NCBI RefSeq assembly: GCF_001704415.2
Contig: NC_030813.1
Location: forward strand, 14,278,001-14,342,000
DNA length: 64,000 nt
Origin: Capra hircus
Taxonomy: Eukaryota; Chordata; Mammalia; Artiodactyla; Bovidae
Direction of reading: 5' to 3'
Shown: positions 13,130 to 24,373 of the stretch, one piece after another
How the letters are laid out: every line of letters starts with the position of its first letter
Position numbering within the stretch: the stretch's first letter is position 1
Notes under the pieces: model-generated
The model's input: only the letters and a program-made list of their open reading frames with translations
What the model was told of the DNA's origin: nothing
Databases searched by the model: none
Position numbers and translations under genes: made by a program

Positions 13130-13602
13130 ATAGGGCTCTTTTGGGAGCTGTAGAATCCAACATCATATGGCAAGGAGTCTGTGCCTACCCATGTATCTGT
13201 AACAGGTATGGAGACCTTGGTTCCAGCTGTGGGCCCTGCAGGGACTCATCAGCGAGCTCCATCCTCTCCAGGCTGCGATCTGGAAGGCACTGGAAATGAT
13301 TGTCTTAGACAACCACCTGCAGATGATAGAGCCTTTGTTGAAGTTCAGGTTCCCAGCACAGAAATTACAGCACAGTGTTGGAGCAAGAAAGAGAATATGA
13401 GTTCAAATGCGACTATGATTTCAAATACAAGGAAGCAACACCAAACTTCAAGGAACGTGAAAATTCAAGGAAACACAAAACTGTCAGGGGATCACAGAAC
13501 CTTCCAGTAACTGATCCAAAAGACATGGAGACCTGGGATTTCCTGTTAGAGAATCCAAAGCAGTTGTTTTATGAATATGCAGAGAGTTACAGGAAAATAT
13601 AG
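13130..13602 (+). mobile_element. L1 5'UTR to ORF1 start, fragment
   Basis: The sequence resembles the artiodactyl L1 segment that leads into ORF1: 'agaccttggttccagctgtg', 'agcaacaccaaacttcaagg', then a 'gacatggagacctgggattt' box. Two overlapping open frames (13181-13510 and 13375-13602) fall wholly inside it. The L1 match resumes at 13803 after an inserted ~200 bp, so 13130-14165 is one L1 piece. I recalled this match from the L1 family and could not align it. Confidence 0.65.
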
Positions 13603-13604
13603 GA

Positions 13605-13800
13605 ATCTCACCCCTCAAAAGCACTAAATATGTGAGATGCTGGATATTATGTAAATATGTAACATGCTGTGTTAATTAGCTAGATGGGGAGTTATTTCTC
13701 AATGTACCTATGTGTTAACTCACCATGATGTACACTTTAAATGTTTTACGTCTTTATATGTCAATTATACCTCAATAAATCTGACATTTTAAAATAGAAA
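13605..13800 (+). mobile_element. Old repeat 3' end interrupting the L1 piece
   Basis: It ends in 'tatgtcaattatacctcaat' + aaa, a 3' terminus common in old mammalian L1-type 3' UTRs, followed by an A-rich stretch. It sits between two parts of the L1 piece. A related sequence occurs at 14260-14500. Subfamily is uncertain. Confidence 0.5.
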
Positions 13801-13802
13801 AA

Positions 13803-14165
13803 ATCAAGACGCGGAAAAAATTCAACCAAATCAGGAAAATAATACACAGGTAAAATGAGAAGATTAACAAAGAGAAATCAAAAAAGAAATGGAACAGAAA
13901 TTCTAGAGCTGAAGAACACAGTGAATGAAGTGAAAAATACAATAGAGGGCATCAAGGCAGAATGAGTCAATCAGAAGAAAGAGTCCTTTAGTTAGAAGAC
14001 AGGAACTTTGAGATTATCCAGTCAGAGAACAAAGAGAAAGAATGGACAAGAATGAAAAAAGACTATATGCGCCACACAGTACTAGAAAAAATACCCATTT
14101 GCAGGTTTTTGGATTTCCAGAAGAAAAGATGGAGAAGAAATATAAAGAAATAATGGCCTCTTTAT
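13803..14165 (+). mobile_element. L1 ORF1 region, fragment
   Basis: This is the coiled-coil part of L1 ORF1: 'gaacagaaattctagagctg', 'aagaacacagtgaatgaagt', 'gtgaaaaatacaatagaggg', then 'gaaataatggc'. ORF1 encodes the RNA-binding protein of L1. Multiple stops and frameshifts make it a pseudogene. Confidence 0.8.
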
Positions 14166-14259
14166 TATTTCTTTAGATAAAATTTCAATTATAAGAAAAT
14201 GAATCATGAGAATCTGATTTACATAACATGCATTTTCAGAAATTCTTATCCAAATGAAA

Positions 14260-14500
14260 GGATGTAGTGTAGTGACTACAGTTAATAATGCAGTGTTGTA
14301 TACTTGAAAGTTGCTAAGGGTAGATGGTAAGCTTTCTCACCACACAGATATACAAGTTAACTGTGTGAGGTGATGGATGTATTAATTATCTTGATCTTGA
14401 TAATCATCTATAATGAGTATGTGTATCAAATCATCACACTGTATACCTTAAATATATATCATGATTTTTTCAGTTATTCCACAGTAAAGTTTTTTAAAAG
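14260..14500 (+). mobile_element. Old L1-type 3' UTR fragment
   Basis: Diagnostic phrases are 'ttgtatacttgaaagttgct', 'tgtgaggtgatggatgtatt' and 'cactgtataccttaaatata', typical of old mammalian L1 3' UTRs. The subfamily was not determined. Confidence 0.6.
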
Positions 14501-15299
14501 TATATTTTTCTGGCCATGAAATTTAATAAATTTCAACTAAAGTAAATATTATTACATATTACATAAAATTTTCCAAAAATACATTATTAGAGAAAGTATG
14601 TATTTGGGGAATTTTCCCATGGGAAACTTTTTTATAAGCTGAGAAAGATTAAAATAATTAGATATTTTACTAAAATTATTTAATCTTTTTCTGCTGAATT
14701 ATATGTCCACATAAATGTATGTGGGTCCCCAAATATATACTCATACCTATACACATATAATATTAAAATAAACTTTATGTGATGTCCTTATTTACATGAC
14801 ATGCATTTTCAGAAACTCTTATCCAAATGAAAGGATATAAAAAAAGCAAGGTTATAAAAAAGCAAGCAAAATAATTCCTATACTTTGACTCATCTATCTT
14901 TGCTTCCCTCTAGTTCTCTAACCTGTCCATGGAACAAGAAAATTATCACCACTTGAAGTACACGCATGCATATACATACATATATACGCACATACATACA
15001 TATTCACACAAACCTAAAGAGAATTTTGTGTATTAGATAGAGCCTGCTTAATTTTAGTATTTGTGTAATGAGTTATTTTCAGTTTATAGAATAAACTCAA
15101 TAGCAGTCTGATTAATGGTAAGATACCAATTTGAAGGATTTCATTACAGCTAGTTAAAAATGTTTTCAAGCAAGTTCCATCTTTTACTTATTCATTCATT
15201 CTCATCTCCTGTCTTCATTAATCTTCAAATTAGTAGGCATTGAGTGTGAAATCCTGAGAAGACAATCAACCAGTTATTGAGGATGTGAAATATATCAGA
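14501..15299. other. AT-rich DNA, nothing recognised
   Basis: AT-rich with an imperfect CATA/CACA repeat at 14958-15010. It contains a second copy of a ~40-bp phrase also seen near 14220-14260 (acatgacatgcattttcaga), suggesting an old local duplication. Confidence 0.5.
14958..15010 (+). repeat. Imperfect (CATA)n microsatellite
   Basis: Interrupted cata/cgca/caca units between about 14958 and 15010. Confidence 0.8.
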
Positions 15300-15304
15300 C
15301 AGAC

Positions 15305-15840
15305 CTCTCCCCTCCTCATTTATTCACTCAATAAATATTTAGCAACTGTATTCTATCTATATACTTGTCCAGGACCGTAGGATATACCAGTGAACAAAAT
15401 ACAATGATTGCTGACTTTGAAGAGCATCATTCTAATTATAGAAGACAAACAGTAAGTAATAGACATGATTAATAAGTAAATTATATAGAATGATATTAGG
15501 TGGTAAAAACCAAGAAGAAAAATTAAGAAAAAAAAATAGAGCAAGTTAAGGGACATTGGAAATATGGGCATAAGAGTGCAGTCTGCAGTATTAAATAAGA
15601 TGTCAAGGTAGACTTTATTAGTTCAGGAATTAGTGGGGAAATCATTAACATAATTGTAGAAATGATAATCATTATAGTAACTACTCAGGAGGCAAAGAAC
15701 AGGCACTGTAAGAATCTTCATAGCCTGGGAGGTCAGGGAGAGCTTCCCTACGTAATTGACATTTAAGCCAAGATTTGAAGGACAAGACTTGAGGTGACCT
15801 TGAGTTTCATTGTTTAGAGCTCTGGTCTTCCACCCCATCT
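15305..15840 (-). mobile_element. L2 LINE fragment
   Basis: The plus strand shows the reverse of an L2 3' region: 'ttattcactcaataaatatt', then 'ggatataccagtgaacaaaa', and further right 'ggaggtcagggagagcttcc', matching the order of the L2 consensus read backwards. It is highly diverged, as expected for this pre-eutherian family. Confidence 0.65.
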
Positions 15841-17140
15841 TTGAATATTCTGGGGATGGTAAGTAATGTAGGTGAAAGTATCATTTGACTCAGCTGCTTG
15901 GAAGAAGTCAGCATTGTAGCTTTAGTTTTTTAACACAGAAGAGAAAACAAAATCCCGTCTTTTAATGGTGTTTCCCAAAAGCCAAGTAGCATAGTCTGGA
16001 CAGCTTTGAGTCTTGGATTTGTGTTGGATTATTGCCAGGCAAATGTGGGAGTTTTCTGCTCACCAGATAAAGGCTGCTTTATCCCTGATCTCACTGGACT
16101 GACATCAAGGGAGGGATTTGTAGGTGCTACGTTAAGTTCCTGAGGGGAAGGTCAAGAAGGAAGGAAGCTGGCGAACTAAAGGAATCATTACTAACGTGAA
16201 TCATTCTTTTCCCTCAAACTCTGGCTTTTATCAGAGACTAATGATCAAGCAGATCATTCCAACTTTGCCGTAACCCATTCTCACCCTCAAATTACTCCTC
16301 CTGATGGTCAGATGCTTAAAGAACAGAAATTGATTGAAACAAAATTCTACACCATGAAGCGATGAATGGACCACTTCCTTGAAGATAATGGGTTGGATAG
16401 GTGTGATAAAACCTCAAGGTTTCAGAGTCCATGTAAAAATAAAAATCTTTAGACATGGGCAAATGTCCACAAAAGTAGTTTTCCCAACTAAATAAAGAGA
16501 CGAAACTATCTAGAAGTGTTGTAAAAAGGTCCAGGAAGCACTAAGAGTTCTATTGGGATCTAATATGGAAGTGCTCCTAAGTGGAGTCACCAAAATAGAG
16601 AGAGAAGGAGGTTGGAGAGCACCAGCAAAGCGTTTGTGTGGAAGGATGTTCTTTAACCCCCCAAATGCTTCTCTATTCTTCTGTTCCTTCCATTGTACTT
16701 TTCTTCTCTCTGCCTGTCTCTTTGTCCTTTCTTAGCAGGAGAGAGTAAGGTGAGGCTAAACGCTGTCAGCTGATGATGTAAGTGGGTTAAATGGAAAAGA
16801 CTGGGTACATCACGATAGATGACATTGGCTGTCATCTAACAAGTCTGTATCAGAAGGCTGATGACCTAAAGAAGCCACGGGAGAGACAGCAGGTAGTCAC
16901 CCTGGTTAACAGCAGTTCTGGTCACCTAGCTAAGAGGGCAAATCACAGCTCCTCCTCAGCCTCAAATGCATTCTTTCCAAATTTCTTTTTTATACACTGT
17001 ATCCTCTCTCCTAAATTTTCAAGTTCTCAGTATACTTTCTGGTTTGAATGATGGGACCACTATGCACTATCTCTTTGACCTTGGATATATTGTTTCATTT
17101 CTCTGGATCTCTATTTCTTTACTTTAAAATGTAAATATGG
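15841..17140. other. Unique DNA, nothing recognised
   Basis: No repeat or exon was recognised. Frames of 60-86 codons on both strands near 16550-17050 lack any recognisable domain. Confidence 0.5.
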
Positions 17141-17310
17141 GTACATAAGTTGCCATTTCCTTCTCCAATGCATGAAAGTGAAAAGTCAAAGTGAAGTTGC
17201 TCAGTCGTGTCCGACTCCTAGCGACCCCATGGACTGCAGCCTACCAGGCTCCTCCGTCCATGGGATTTTCCAGGCAAGGGTACTGGAGTGGGGTGCCAGT
17301 GCCTTCTCCC
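17141..17310 (-). mobile_element. Bov-A2 SINE, partial
   Basis: One complete monomer (17190-17310, with 'ccatgggattttccaggcaa') and the start of the second up to the 'ccaatgcatgaaagtgaaaa' linker. The 3' part and CTG tail are missing. A weak 8-bp flanking repeat (aaatatgg / aaatatag) is at 17133-17140 and 17311-17318. Confidence 0.88.
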
Positions 17311-17355
17311 AAATATAGAAGTGCTGTGGGAATTAAATAAAGTCAATAACACTCT

Positions 17356-17570
17356 AGAAGTGAAAGTGTTAGTTCCTCAGTTGTGTCCGACTCTTTGCGA
17401 CCCCATGGACTGTAGCCTGCCAGGCTCCTCTGTCCTTGCAGTTCTCCAGGCAGGAATACTTTAGTGGGTAGCCTTTCTCTTCCCAATGGATCTTCCCCAG
17501 TGCAGGAATCAAACCCTGGTCTCCTGCATTGCAAGCAGATTCTTTTCTGTCTGAGCCACTAGGAAAGCCC
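17356..17570 (-). mobile_element. Bov-tA SINE, near full length
   Basis: Minus strand: a tRNA-like head ends at 17570 (the reverse of 'ggctttcctagtggctcaga'), the body continues to 17380, and a 'gaagtgaaagtgttagttcc' tail follows. Flanking direct repeats match at 10 of 12 positions (caataacactct 17344-17355; cagtaatactct 17571-17582). Confidence 0.9.
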
Positions 17571-17879
17571 CAGTAATACTCTTGCACAGTACTAAATGCT
17601 TCAAAAAATGTTAATAGTTATTATTATTGCTATTATCATTATTTATTCATGTTGCATTTTGTCTATATGAAAGTCAAAGTGAGTGCATAAATATATGTTA
17701 GGCACAGTGCTAGAGAAGCGGAGGTGACTACAACACAGCCCCTAGCCTCAAAAAACCTTAGCATAAGGCAGGAAATTTGCAGTTGAATGTAGTAATTTCT
17801 TTAGTAACTGTAGTCACAGGACATTGGAAGTACAGAGTAAGAACTCCTAAACAGGTCTAATACATTTCATGCCGTCTTG

Positions 17880-18300
17880 TTCGCCTATCCAATTTCTTCT
17901 TGTACTATTCTCCAGGATATTGCTTTTTCTATTCTTTCTTATTTGGAACCTTTAAATAGATCTCAGTTTCATTGGCATTCCCCTTTCCTTATCTCCACAA
18001 CTCCCCTACTTCCCTACACAAAAATGCTGCAAACCCGTCTCAAATCTTAAGTCCCCAAGTTGGGATTTCATCCTCTTTGATTGACCCTAGTTGATCATTT
18101 TCTTATATGCACCACATTTAGTGAAATGTCTGCCATTATTCTATCTTACAAATTAGATTGCAATTATTTGTTTACCTCATGGTGTTCCCCATATTAGAAG
18201 GAAAACTCCTTAAAAATAGATCTTAAGCTTTGTTTATTCTTGCATACTTAGAACGTAGCACAAAACCTGTTATGTAGCAAGCTTTCAGTGATGCCTCAAA
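17880..18300 (+). mobile_element. L2 LINE 3' fragment
   Basis: The 3' part reads 'ggaaaactccttaaaaatag', then 'tgtttattcttgcatactta' and an 'agcacaaaacctgttatgta'-like box, in the order of the L2 3' end. It is highly diverged, so the left border is approximate. Confidence 0.55.
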
Positions 18301-18560
18301 ATTAACTAAAAGTTGAAATTACTCTCTCTTGAAATACGCTACACTTTCTAAGTGACTTATTGTTATCTTGTGTGTGCGTGTGTGTGCGCACAGTGCCAGC
18401 ACCACTGATAAGCTCAGTGGTTATAGACTGTACTCCGTAGCAAGGCTGAGAGAGAGAGTTGTATAGCTGAGTGCTTTGATAGCAGTGAGGATAATGATAT
18501 CTTGAAATCCTAGAATTCATGACAGAGAATGGGGTGGTGGTGCTTAAACATCAGAAACAA

Positions 18561-18695
18561 AGTGAAAGTGAAAGTGAAGTTGCTCGGTCGTGTCCGACTC
18601 TTTGCGACCCATGGACTGTAGCCCACTAAGCTCCTCCGCCCATGGGATTCTCCAGGCAAGAATACTGGAGTGGGTTGCCGTTTCCTTCTCCAGGG
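18561..18695 (-). mobile_element. Bov-A monomer SINE with 11-bp TSD
   Basis: A single 135-bp BovB-derived monomer, without a tRNA head or second monomer. An exact 11-bp direct repeat (atcagaaacaa) flanks it at 18550-18560 and 18696-18706. Confidence 0.92.
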
Positions 18696-18800
18696 ATCAG
18701 AAACAAGTGGCTGCTATTATCTCAATGAGAGGTAAGATTGGAGTAGTAGCCATAGAATTATAGAGATGGTTAAGAGAGCACAGTATTCCTAAGGGTGAGA

Positions 18801-19015
18801 TGTGTTATGGCTGTTTAGTCATGAAGTCACATCCAACTCGTTTTTGACCCCATGGACTGTGGCCCGCCAGGCTCCTCTGTCCATGGGATTTCCCAAGCAA
18901 GAATACTGGAGTCTGTTGCCAGTTTTTTCTCCAGGGGTCTTCCTGACCCAGGGATGGAACCTGCATCTCCTGCATTGGCAGTTGAATTCTTTATGATTGA
19001 GCTACTGGGAAAGCC
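18801..19015 (-). mobile_element. Bov-tA SINE, near full length
   Basis: The tRNA-like head ends at 19015 (reverse of 'gggctttcccagtagctcaa') and the BovB-derived body extends to about 18801. About ten percent of bases differ from the usual copies, so it is older than its neighbours. Confidence 0.88.
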
Positions 19016-19299
19016 CAGAGGAAAGGTATATGGGTAGCCAGAAAAATGGATTGGCTTAGTTTACTCACTGTGAAGAAATCAAGGAGGCTGAAGGCAGTCA
19101 CCTGAACAAAAGGTGCCCCCAAGTTTCTCTCCTTGACCACTTCTCAGACCTAGAACCCACTGGCTGAAGGAAAGTTTAATATGAAGTAGCGTCCATCAAG
19201 AGGTATTGTAGAGGTGAAAGGCAAGTGACAATGGAACTATTCACTCACAATCATCAGTCAAAAAGAATATTGTATCCTATGGGGAAATGCTACCTCAAA

Positions 19300-20640
19300 A
19301 ATTAAAGAATCTCAAACTTGAACTGGGTGGTGATCTCTGTTCTATCTCCAACCTGACACATTTTTATCAGCTGGGATCCTGGTGGATGACAGTGGAGTAA
19401 CATAGATCCAATCAAGCAGTCACTGCATGATGGCTGCTCCGCCTAATGCAGTATTTTTGCCAAATCAGATTAACATAGTTTCTGGCATGTAGTGTGTGAC
19501 TATTTACTTGGCAATTTATTCCTTTGTGGTAATTATTTAGAGTAGAATCAAAAGGAATTTGCACTCACAATACACATTAAGATCCTGCCCCAGCACTCTG
19601 TTAACTCTGATATCTTCTATCATACAGTGCCAAGGCTATTGGATCATCTGGGCATTTTGAAGAATCAAACATTGCCCCCCAATATTCATGACACCTTACT
19701 AATTTAATCAAACCAACAAGAAGTGACAACTATGTTGGAGATTTTGGTAAGAAACAAGTTTTTCAGAGCATGGAAGTTAAATCCACCATGATTCAGGGAC
19801 CTGAATCAGGGAGGTTTTTATTGGCCATTAGACTTGTGCATGCCAGGATATCCTCTACAAAATAAAGGGCAAACTATCATACCTTTTTCCATCCACCATT
19901 CGAGAAGCGCAATACTTAACAGTCCTTTCTGGGTTTGAGGGCTGTTATTCAACACTTGGGAATGCTGCTCTAAGCCACATACTATGGGCTACAAAAGTTT
20001 GTCACCTTTGGGTGAGGCTGAGAGTAGGAAGCTGCTCTGTAGTAGATTCAGAATGCAATGCTAAAGCAGCATTGCAGTCCAAAACAACTTGCGGGTGACC
20101 GCATGGCCTGTAAGACCCTATGGTAGTGAAATTATCTGTAGAGGGAAAGAAGCATCATATAGAATTAATGGCAAGCCTCAAAATGGTAATTGCAATGTAG
20201 ACTTGCAGATTCTAGAAGAAGGTCATAGCATCTGCAACAGAGAACTAAAATCCTGGAATTTGTCAGTGGTATATGAAGTGACTATGTAGTCACAATTGCT
20301 CATTGTAAACTGGGTTTGTTCAAATGTACCAAAGCATTAACAACCCATTGTCAGAGAGGAATGGTATAGGATCAAGCATGTGCCTGGTCAGCAACACAAG
20401 TAATGTGCATAAGCAAGTGGGTCTAACTCCCTTGCCATTTTCCATGGTCACATCAGCACCTCTCTTATCCTCCAACAGTGGGCACAGGTTTTTGACCAGC
20501 TGATGGAGAAGGAAAATGGCTGAGCATGTTTCCAAACTGGCTGAACTTTGTATTTCAGTGAGCCAGTGGAACAATGCAAGCCCCTCAAGGGCACTTTCCA
20601 AAAGGGATACAATAAGAGGATTTTTCCCAGTGGGCAAAAT
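19300..20640 (+). mobile_element. ERVL-like endogenous retrovirus pol remnant
   Basis: The order of phrases on the plus strand resembles the pol region (reverse transcriptase end, RNase H, towards integrase) of mammalian ERVL elements, clearest at about 19900-20110 and 20360-20460. All frames are interrupted by many stops and indels, no LTR was recognised on either side, and nothing here could encode a protein. The identification rests on recalled resemblance. The 105-codon minus-strand frame at 20320-20637 is a chance frame over it. Confidence 0.45.
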
Positions 20641-20916
20641 TTAGGGCTATGTATTTTGTCATCTATTTGGTGAAGAAGTGATCCCAGTAAAAAATATACA
20701 TAGACTTATAGGCAGTTGTGAGTAGCCTAGCTAACTGGTAAATCTTAAAGGGGAAGATGTAAAGATTGTATTCAAGGAAGTCTCGCATGTTGATATACAT
20801 ATGGAAATAGATAATATATGTGAAGAGTTTTGTATTATTCACCAGAGATTATCTATCATAGAAGAAATACTAAGCAACTAAGTAGAAAGATACTTCAGAA
20901 AGTTTTATTTTTTTGC

Positions 20917-22178
20917 TTTAAGTATCAGTTCAGTTAAGTCACTCAGTCATGTCTGACTCTTTGCAGCCCCATGGATGCAGCACGCCAGGCTTCCCTGTCC
21001 ATCACCAACTCCTGGAGCTTGCTCAAACTCATGTCCATCGAGTCAGTGATGCCAACAAACCATCTCGTCCTCTGTCATCCCCTTTTCCTCCTGCCTTCAA
21101 TCTTTTCCAGCATCAGCGTATTTTCCATTGAGCCAGTTCTTTGCATCAGGGGGCCAAAGTATTGAGTTTCAGCTTCAGCATCAGTCTTTCCAATGAATAC
21201 TCAGGATGGATTTCCTTTAGGACTGACTGGTTGGCTCTCCTTGCAGTCCAAGACACTCTCAAGAGTCTTCAACACCACAGCTCAAAAGCATCAATTCTTC
21301 GGTGCTTGGCTTTCCTCATAGCCCAACTCTCACATCCGTACATGACTATTGGAAACACCATAGCTTTGACTAGATGGATCTTTGTTGACAAAGTAATGTC
21401 TCTGCTTTTTAATATGGTGTCTAGGTTGGTCATAGCTTTTCTTCCAAGGAGTAAGCATCTTTTGGCTGCAGTCACCATCTGCAGTGATTTTGGAGCCCAA
21501 GCAAATAAACTCTCTCACTGTTTCCACTGTTACCCCATCTATTCACCATGAAGTGATGGGACCAGTTGCCATGATCTTAGTTTTCTGAATGATGAGCTTT
21601 AAGCCAACTTTTTGACTCTCCTCTTTCACTTTCATCAAGAGGCTCTTTATTCTTCACTTTCTGCCATAAGGGTGGTGTCATCTGCATATCTGATGTTATT
21701 GATATTTCTCCCAGCAATCTTGATTCCAGCTTGTGCTTCATCCAGCCTGGCATTTCACATGATGTACTGTGCATATAAGTTAAATAAGCAGGGTGACAAT
21801 ATACAGCCTTGACATACTTCTTTCCTGATTTGGAACCAGTCTGTTGTTCCATGTCCAGTTCTAACTGTTGCTCCCTGACATGCATACAGATTTCTCAGGA
21901 GGCAGCTCAGGTGGTCTGGTATTCCCATCTCTCTCAGAATTTTCCACAGTTTGTTGTGATCCACACAGTCAAAGGCTTTGGCATAATCAATAAAGCAGAA
22001 GTATATGTTTCTCTGGAACTCTCTTGCTTTTTTGATGATCCAACAGATGTTGGTAATTCGATCCCTGGTTCCTCTGCCTTTCTAAATCCAGCTTAAACAT
22101 CTAGACGTTCACAGTTCATGTATTGTTGAAGCCTGGCTTGGAGAATTTTGAACATTACTTTGCTCGTATTTTAAGTAT
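20917..22178 (-). mobile_element. BovB, 1.24 kb, inserted in L1, 9-bp TSD
   Basis: The body is 20926-22169, with the TSD tttaagtat at 20917-20925 and 22170-22178. On the minus strand it covers the second half of the BovB reverse transcriptase and the whole C-terminal region to the 'ttagtcactgaact'-like tail. Fragments such as KEVCQGCILSPCLFNLYAQY (around 21790) and TDWFQIRKEVCQGC are typical of RTE reverse transcriptases. Frames are broken by stops and indels. Both flanks are L1 3'-terminal sequence, so BovB landed inside the L1 described next. Confidence 0.92.
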
Positions 22179-22905
22179 AGTTGATTTATAATAATATATT
22201 AGTTTCAGTGGTATAGCCTAGTGATTCAATATTTGTATAGATGATACTCTATTTAAAGTTATTATACAATAATGGCTATATTTCCCTGTGCTGTACAATA
22301 TGTTCTTGCTTTTTATCTATTTTATACATAGTAGTTTGTATCTCTTAATCCTGCACCCTTTCCATGCCCCTCCCATTTCCGTCTCCCCACTGGTATCCAC
22401 TAGTTTGCTTTATATGTCTGTAAGTCTGTTTCCATTTTGTTTCATACAATCATTTTTTTTTTAGATTTCATATATGTGATATCATACTGTATTTGTCTTT
22501 CTCTTTTAGACTTATTTCACTAAGTGTAATACTCTCTAGGTCAAACCATGTTGTAAATGGCAAACTCTCATGTATGTATGTATGTTCATTGTATGTATAC
22601 CACATTGTCTTTATCCATTCATCTGCTGATGGACACTTGGGTTGCTTCCAATTTGGGCTGTTATAAATAGTGTTGCTATGAACTTTGGGGTGTATGTGTC
22701 TTTTCAAATTGGTGTTCTTATTTATTTCAGATATATACCCAGTAGTGAAATTGTTGGATTATATATTAGTTCTGCTTTTAGTATTTTGAGAACCTCTATA
22801 CCTTTTTCCATAGTGGCTGCATCAATTTACATTCCACCAGCAGTGTACCCGGGTTCCCTTTTTCCACATCTACTCTGAGATTTGTTATTTGCAGACTTTT
22901 TTTTT
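22179..22905 (-). mobile_element. L1, 3' segment of a 5'-inverted copy
   Basis: On the minus strand this is the end of ORF2 (reverse of 'gttgcttccaatttgggctg' at 22640) followed by the 3' UTR and the terminal 'taaatcaactatacttaaa' at 22170-22190. The terminal T-rich run (A-tail of the element) lies left of the inserted BovB at about 20903-20914. The left end of this segment at 22905 starts at the same L1 position at which the inverted segment ends at 24122. Confidence 0.88.
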
Positions 22906-22911
22906 TTTGCA

Positions 22912-24122
22912 AAAAGTCCCTTTTAAAATTGGGTCAGTAAGAAAAAAATACCTAGGGATAAAATTAACCAAGGGGGAGAAAGATCTGTACTACGAAAATT
23001 ATAAAACATTGGATGAAGGAAATAGAAGCTGATACAAAGAAATGGAAACATATCCTGTTTTATTGCACTGGAAGAATTAATATTATTAAACTGTCCATAA
23101 CACCCAAACCATCTACATATTTAATACCATCCCTATCAAAATACCCATGACATTTTTCACAGAAGTAGAATGAATAATCCTAGAATTTATATGGATCTTC
23201 CCAACCCAGGGATCAAACCCAGTCTCTTGCATTGAAGGTAGATTCTTTACCATCTCAGCCACTACGGAAGCCCATATGGAGCCACAAAAGACTGCAAACT
23301 GTCAAAACAATCTTAAGAATAAAAGAACAAAGCTGGAGATATCATACTCCCTGACTTAAGATTATACCACAAAGTCTTAGTAATGAAAATGGCATGGTAC
23401 TGGCACAAGAATAGACACATAGATCAATCAAGCAGAGTAGAAAGCCCAGAAATAAACCCATGCACTTATGGTCAATTAACCTATGACAAAGGAGGCTAGA
23501 GTATACAATGGAGAAAAGACAATCTTTTCAATATGTTGTGCTGGGAAAAGTGGACAGCTACGTGTAAAGTAATGAGGTTAAAAATATTTTCTCATAACAT
23601 ATACAAAAAACAAACTCAAAATGAGTTTAAAGGATTAAATTTAAGACCTGAAACCATAAAATTCCTAGAAGATGATATAAGCAGAGCATGACTGTATAGG
23701 CAGAGCACTCTTTGGCATAAATTGTAGCAATATTTTGTTTTCTTTGAATCACTCTCCTAAGTCAAAAGAAACAGAAGCAAAAATAAACAAATGGGACCTA
23801 ATTAAAAGCAAAAGAAACCATTGACAAAATGAAGACAGCCTACAGAATTGGAAACAAATATTTGCAAATGACAGGACTTATAAGGGATTAATATTCAACA
23901 GCTCATATAACTCCATATCAACAAACCCCACAAAAAATCTGATTTAAAAATGAGCAGAAGACCTTAATAGACATTTTTCCCGAGAAAACATACAGATGGC
24001 TAACCTGGATGTGAAAAGATATTCAACATCACTTATTGTTAGAGAAATACAAATCAAAATCACAATGAGATATCCTCTCATACATGTCAGAATGATTATC
24101 ATCAAAAAGTCTACAAATAGCA
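22912..24122 (+). mobile_element. L1 ORF2, inverted 5' segment
   Basis: L1 ORF2 downstream of the reverse transcriptase core, on the plus strand: 'aatacctagggataaaatta', 'ggaagaattaatattattaa', 'ttgtgctgggaaaagtggac', 'atgaaaatggcatggtactg', ending with 'atcaaaaagtctacaaatag'. The frame is destroyed. It faces the 3' segment head to head. The flanks aagttttatt (20900-20909) and aagtttttatt (24122-24132) may be the remains of its TSD. Confidence 0.88.
23196..23273 (-). mobile_element. Bov-tA head fragment inside L1
   Basis: Only the tRNA-like 5' part of Bov-tA is present (reverse of 'gggcttccgtagtggctgag'). It interrupts the L1 ORF2 segment. A 7-bp repeat, atatgga, lies at 23189-23195 and 23274-23280. 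Confidence 0.85.
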
Positions 24123-24322
24123 AGTTTTTATTAGTGACGTTATGTCATTGTAGTCTCCAGTGTTGGAACACAGGTAGATGAATGAAGTAGCCATGTGACA
24201 AGGAGGGAGATTATATATGCACACAGTATCATGGGCTTCCTCTAAGGCCAGTCAAACGGCTTCCGTTTCAAATGTGTAATCTATCAACAACAGAGATCAA
24301 TAGTGACCCTGAAATGGCGCTA

Positions 24323-24373
24323 CCCCCCACCCTGCCACCCCCCACCCCCCCCCGCCACCCCCCACCCCCCCCA
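24323..24373 (+). repeat. C-rich tract with a doubled 20-bp unit
   Basis: The unit gccaccccccaccccccccc occurs at 24334-24353 and again, one C shorter, at 24354-24372. The minus strand has at least five runs of three or more G, so a G-quadruplex is possible. The proline-rich 75-codon frame here is a by-product. Confidence 0.9.

Noticed and set aside
13181..13602. Two overlapping open frames (109 and 75 codons) as a possible exon
   Set aside because: They lie in the artiodactyl L1 5'UTR-to-ORF1 segment, and the L1 match continues at 13803.
20320..20637. 105-codon minus-strand frame
   Set aside because: Antisense to an ERVL-like remnant; no domain recognised.
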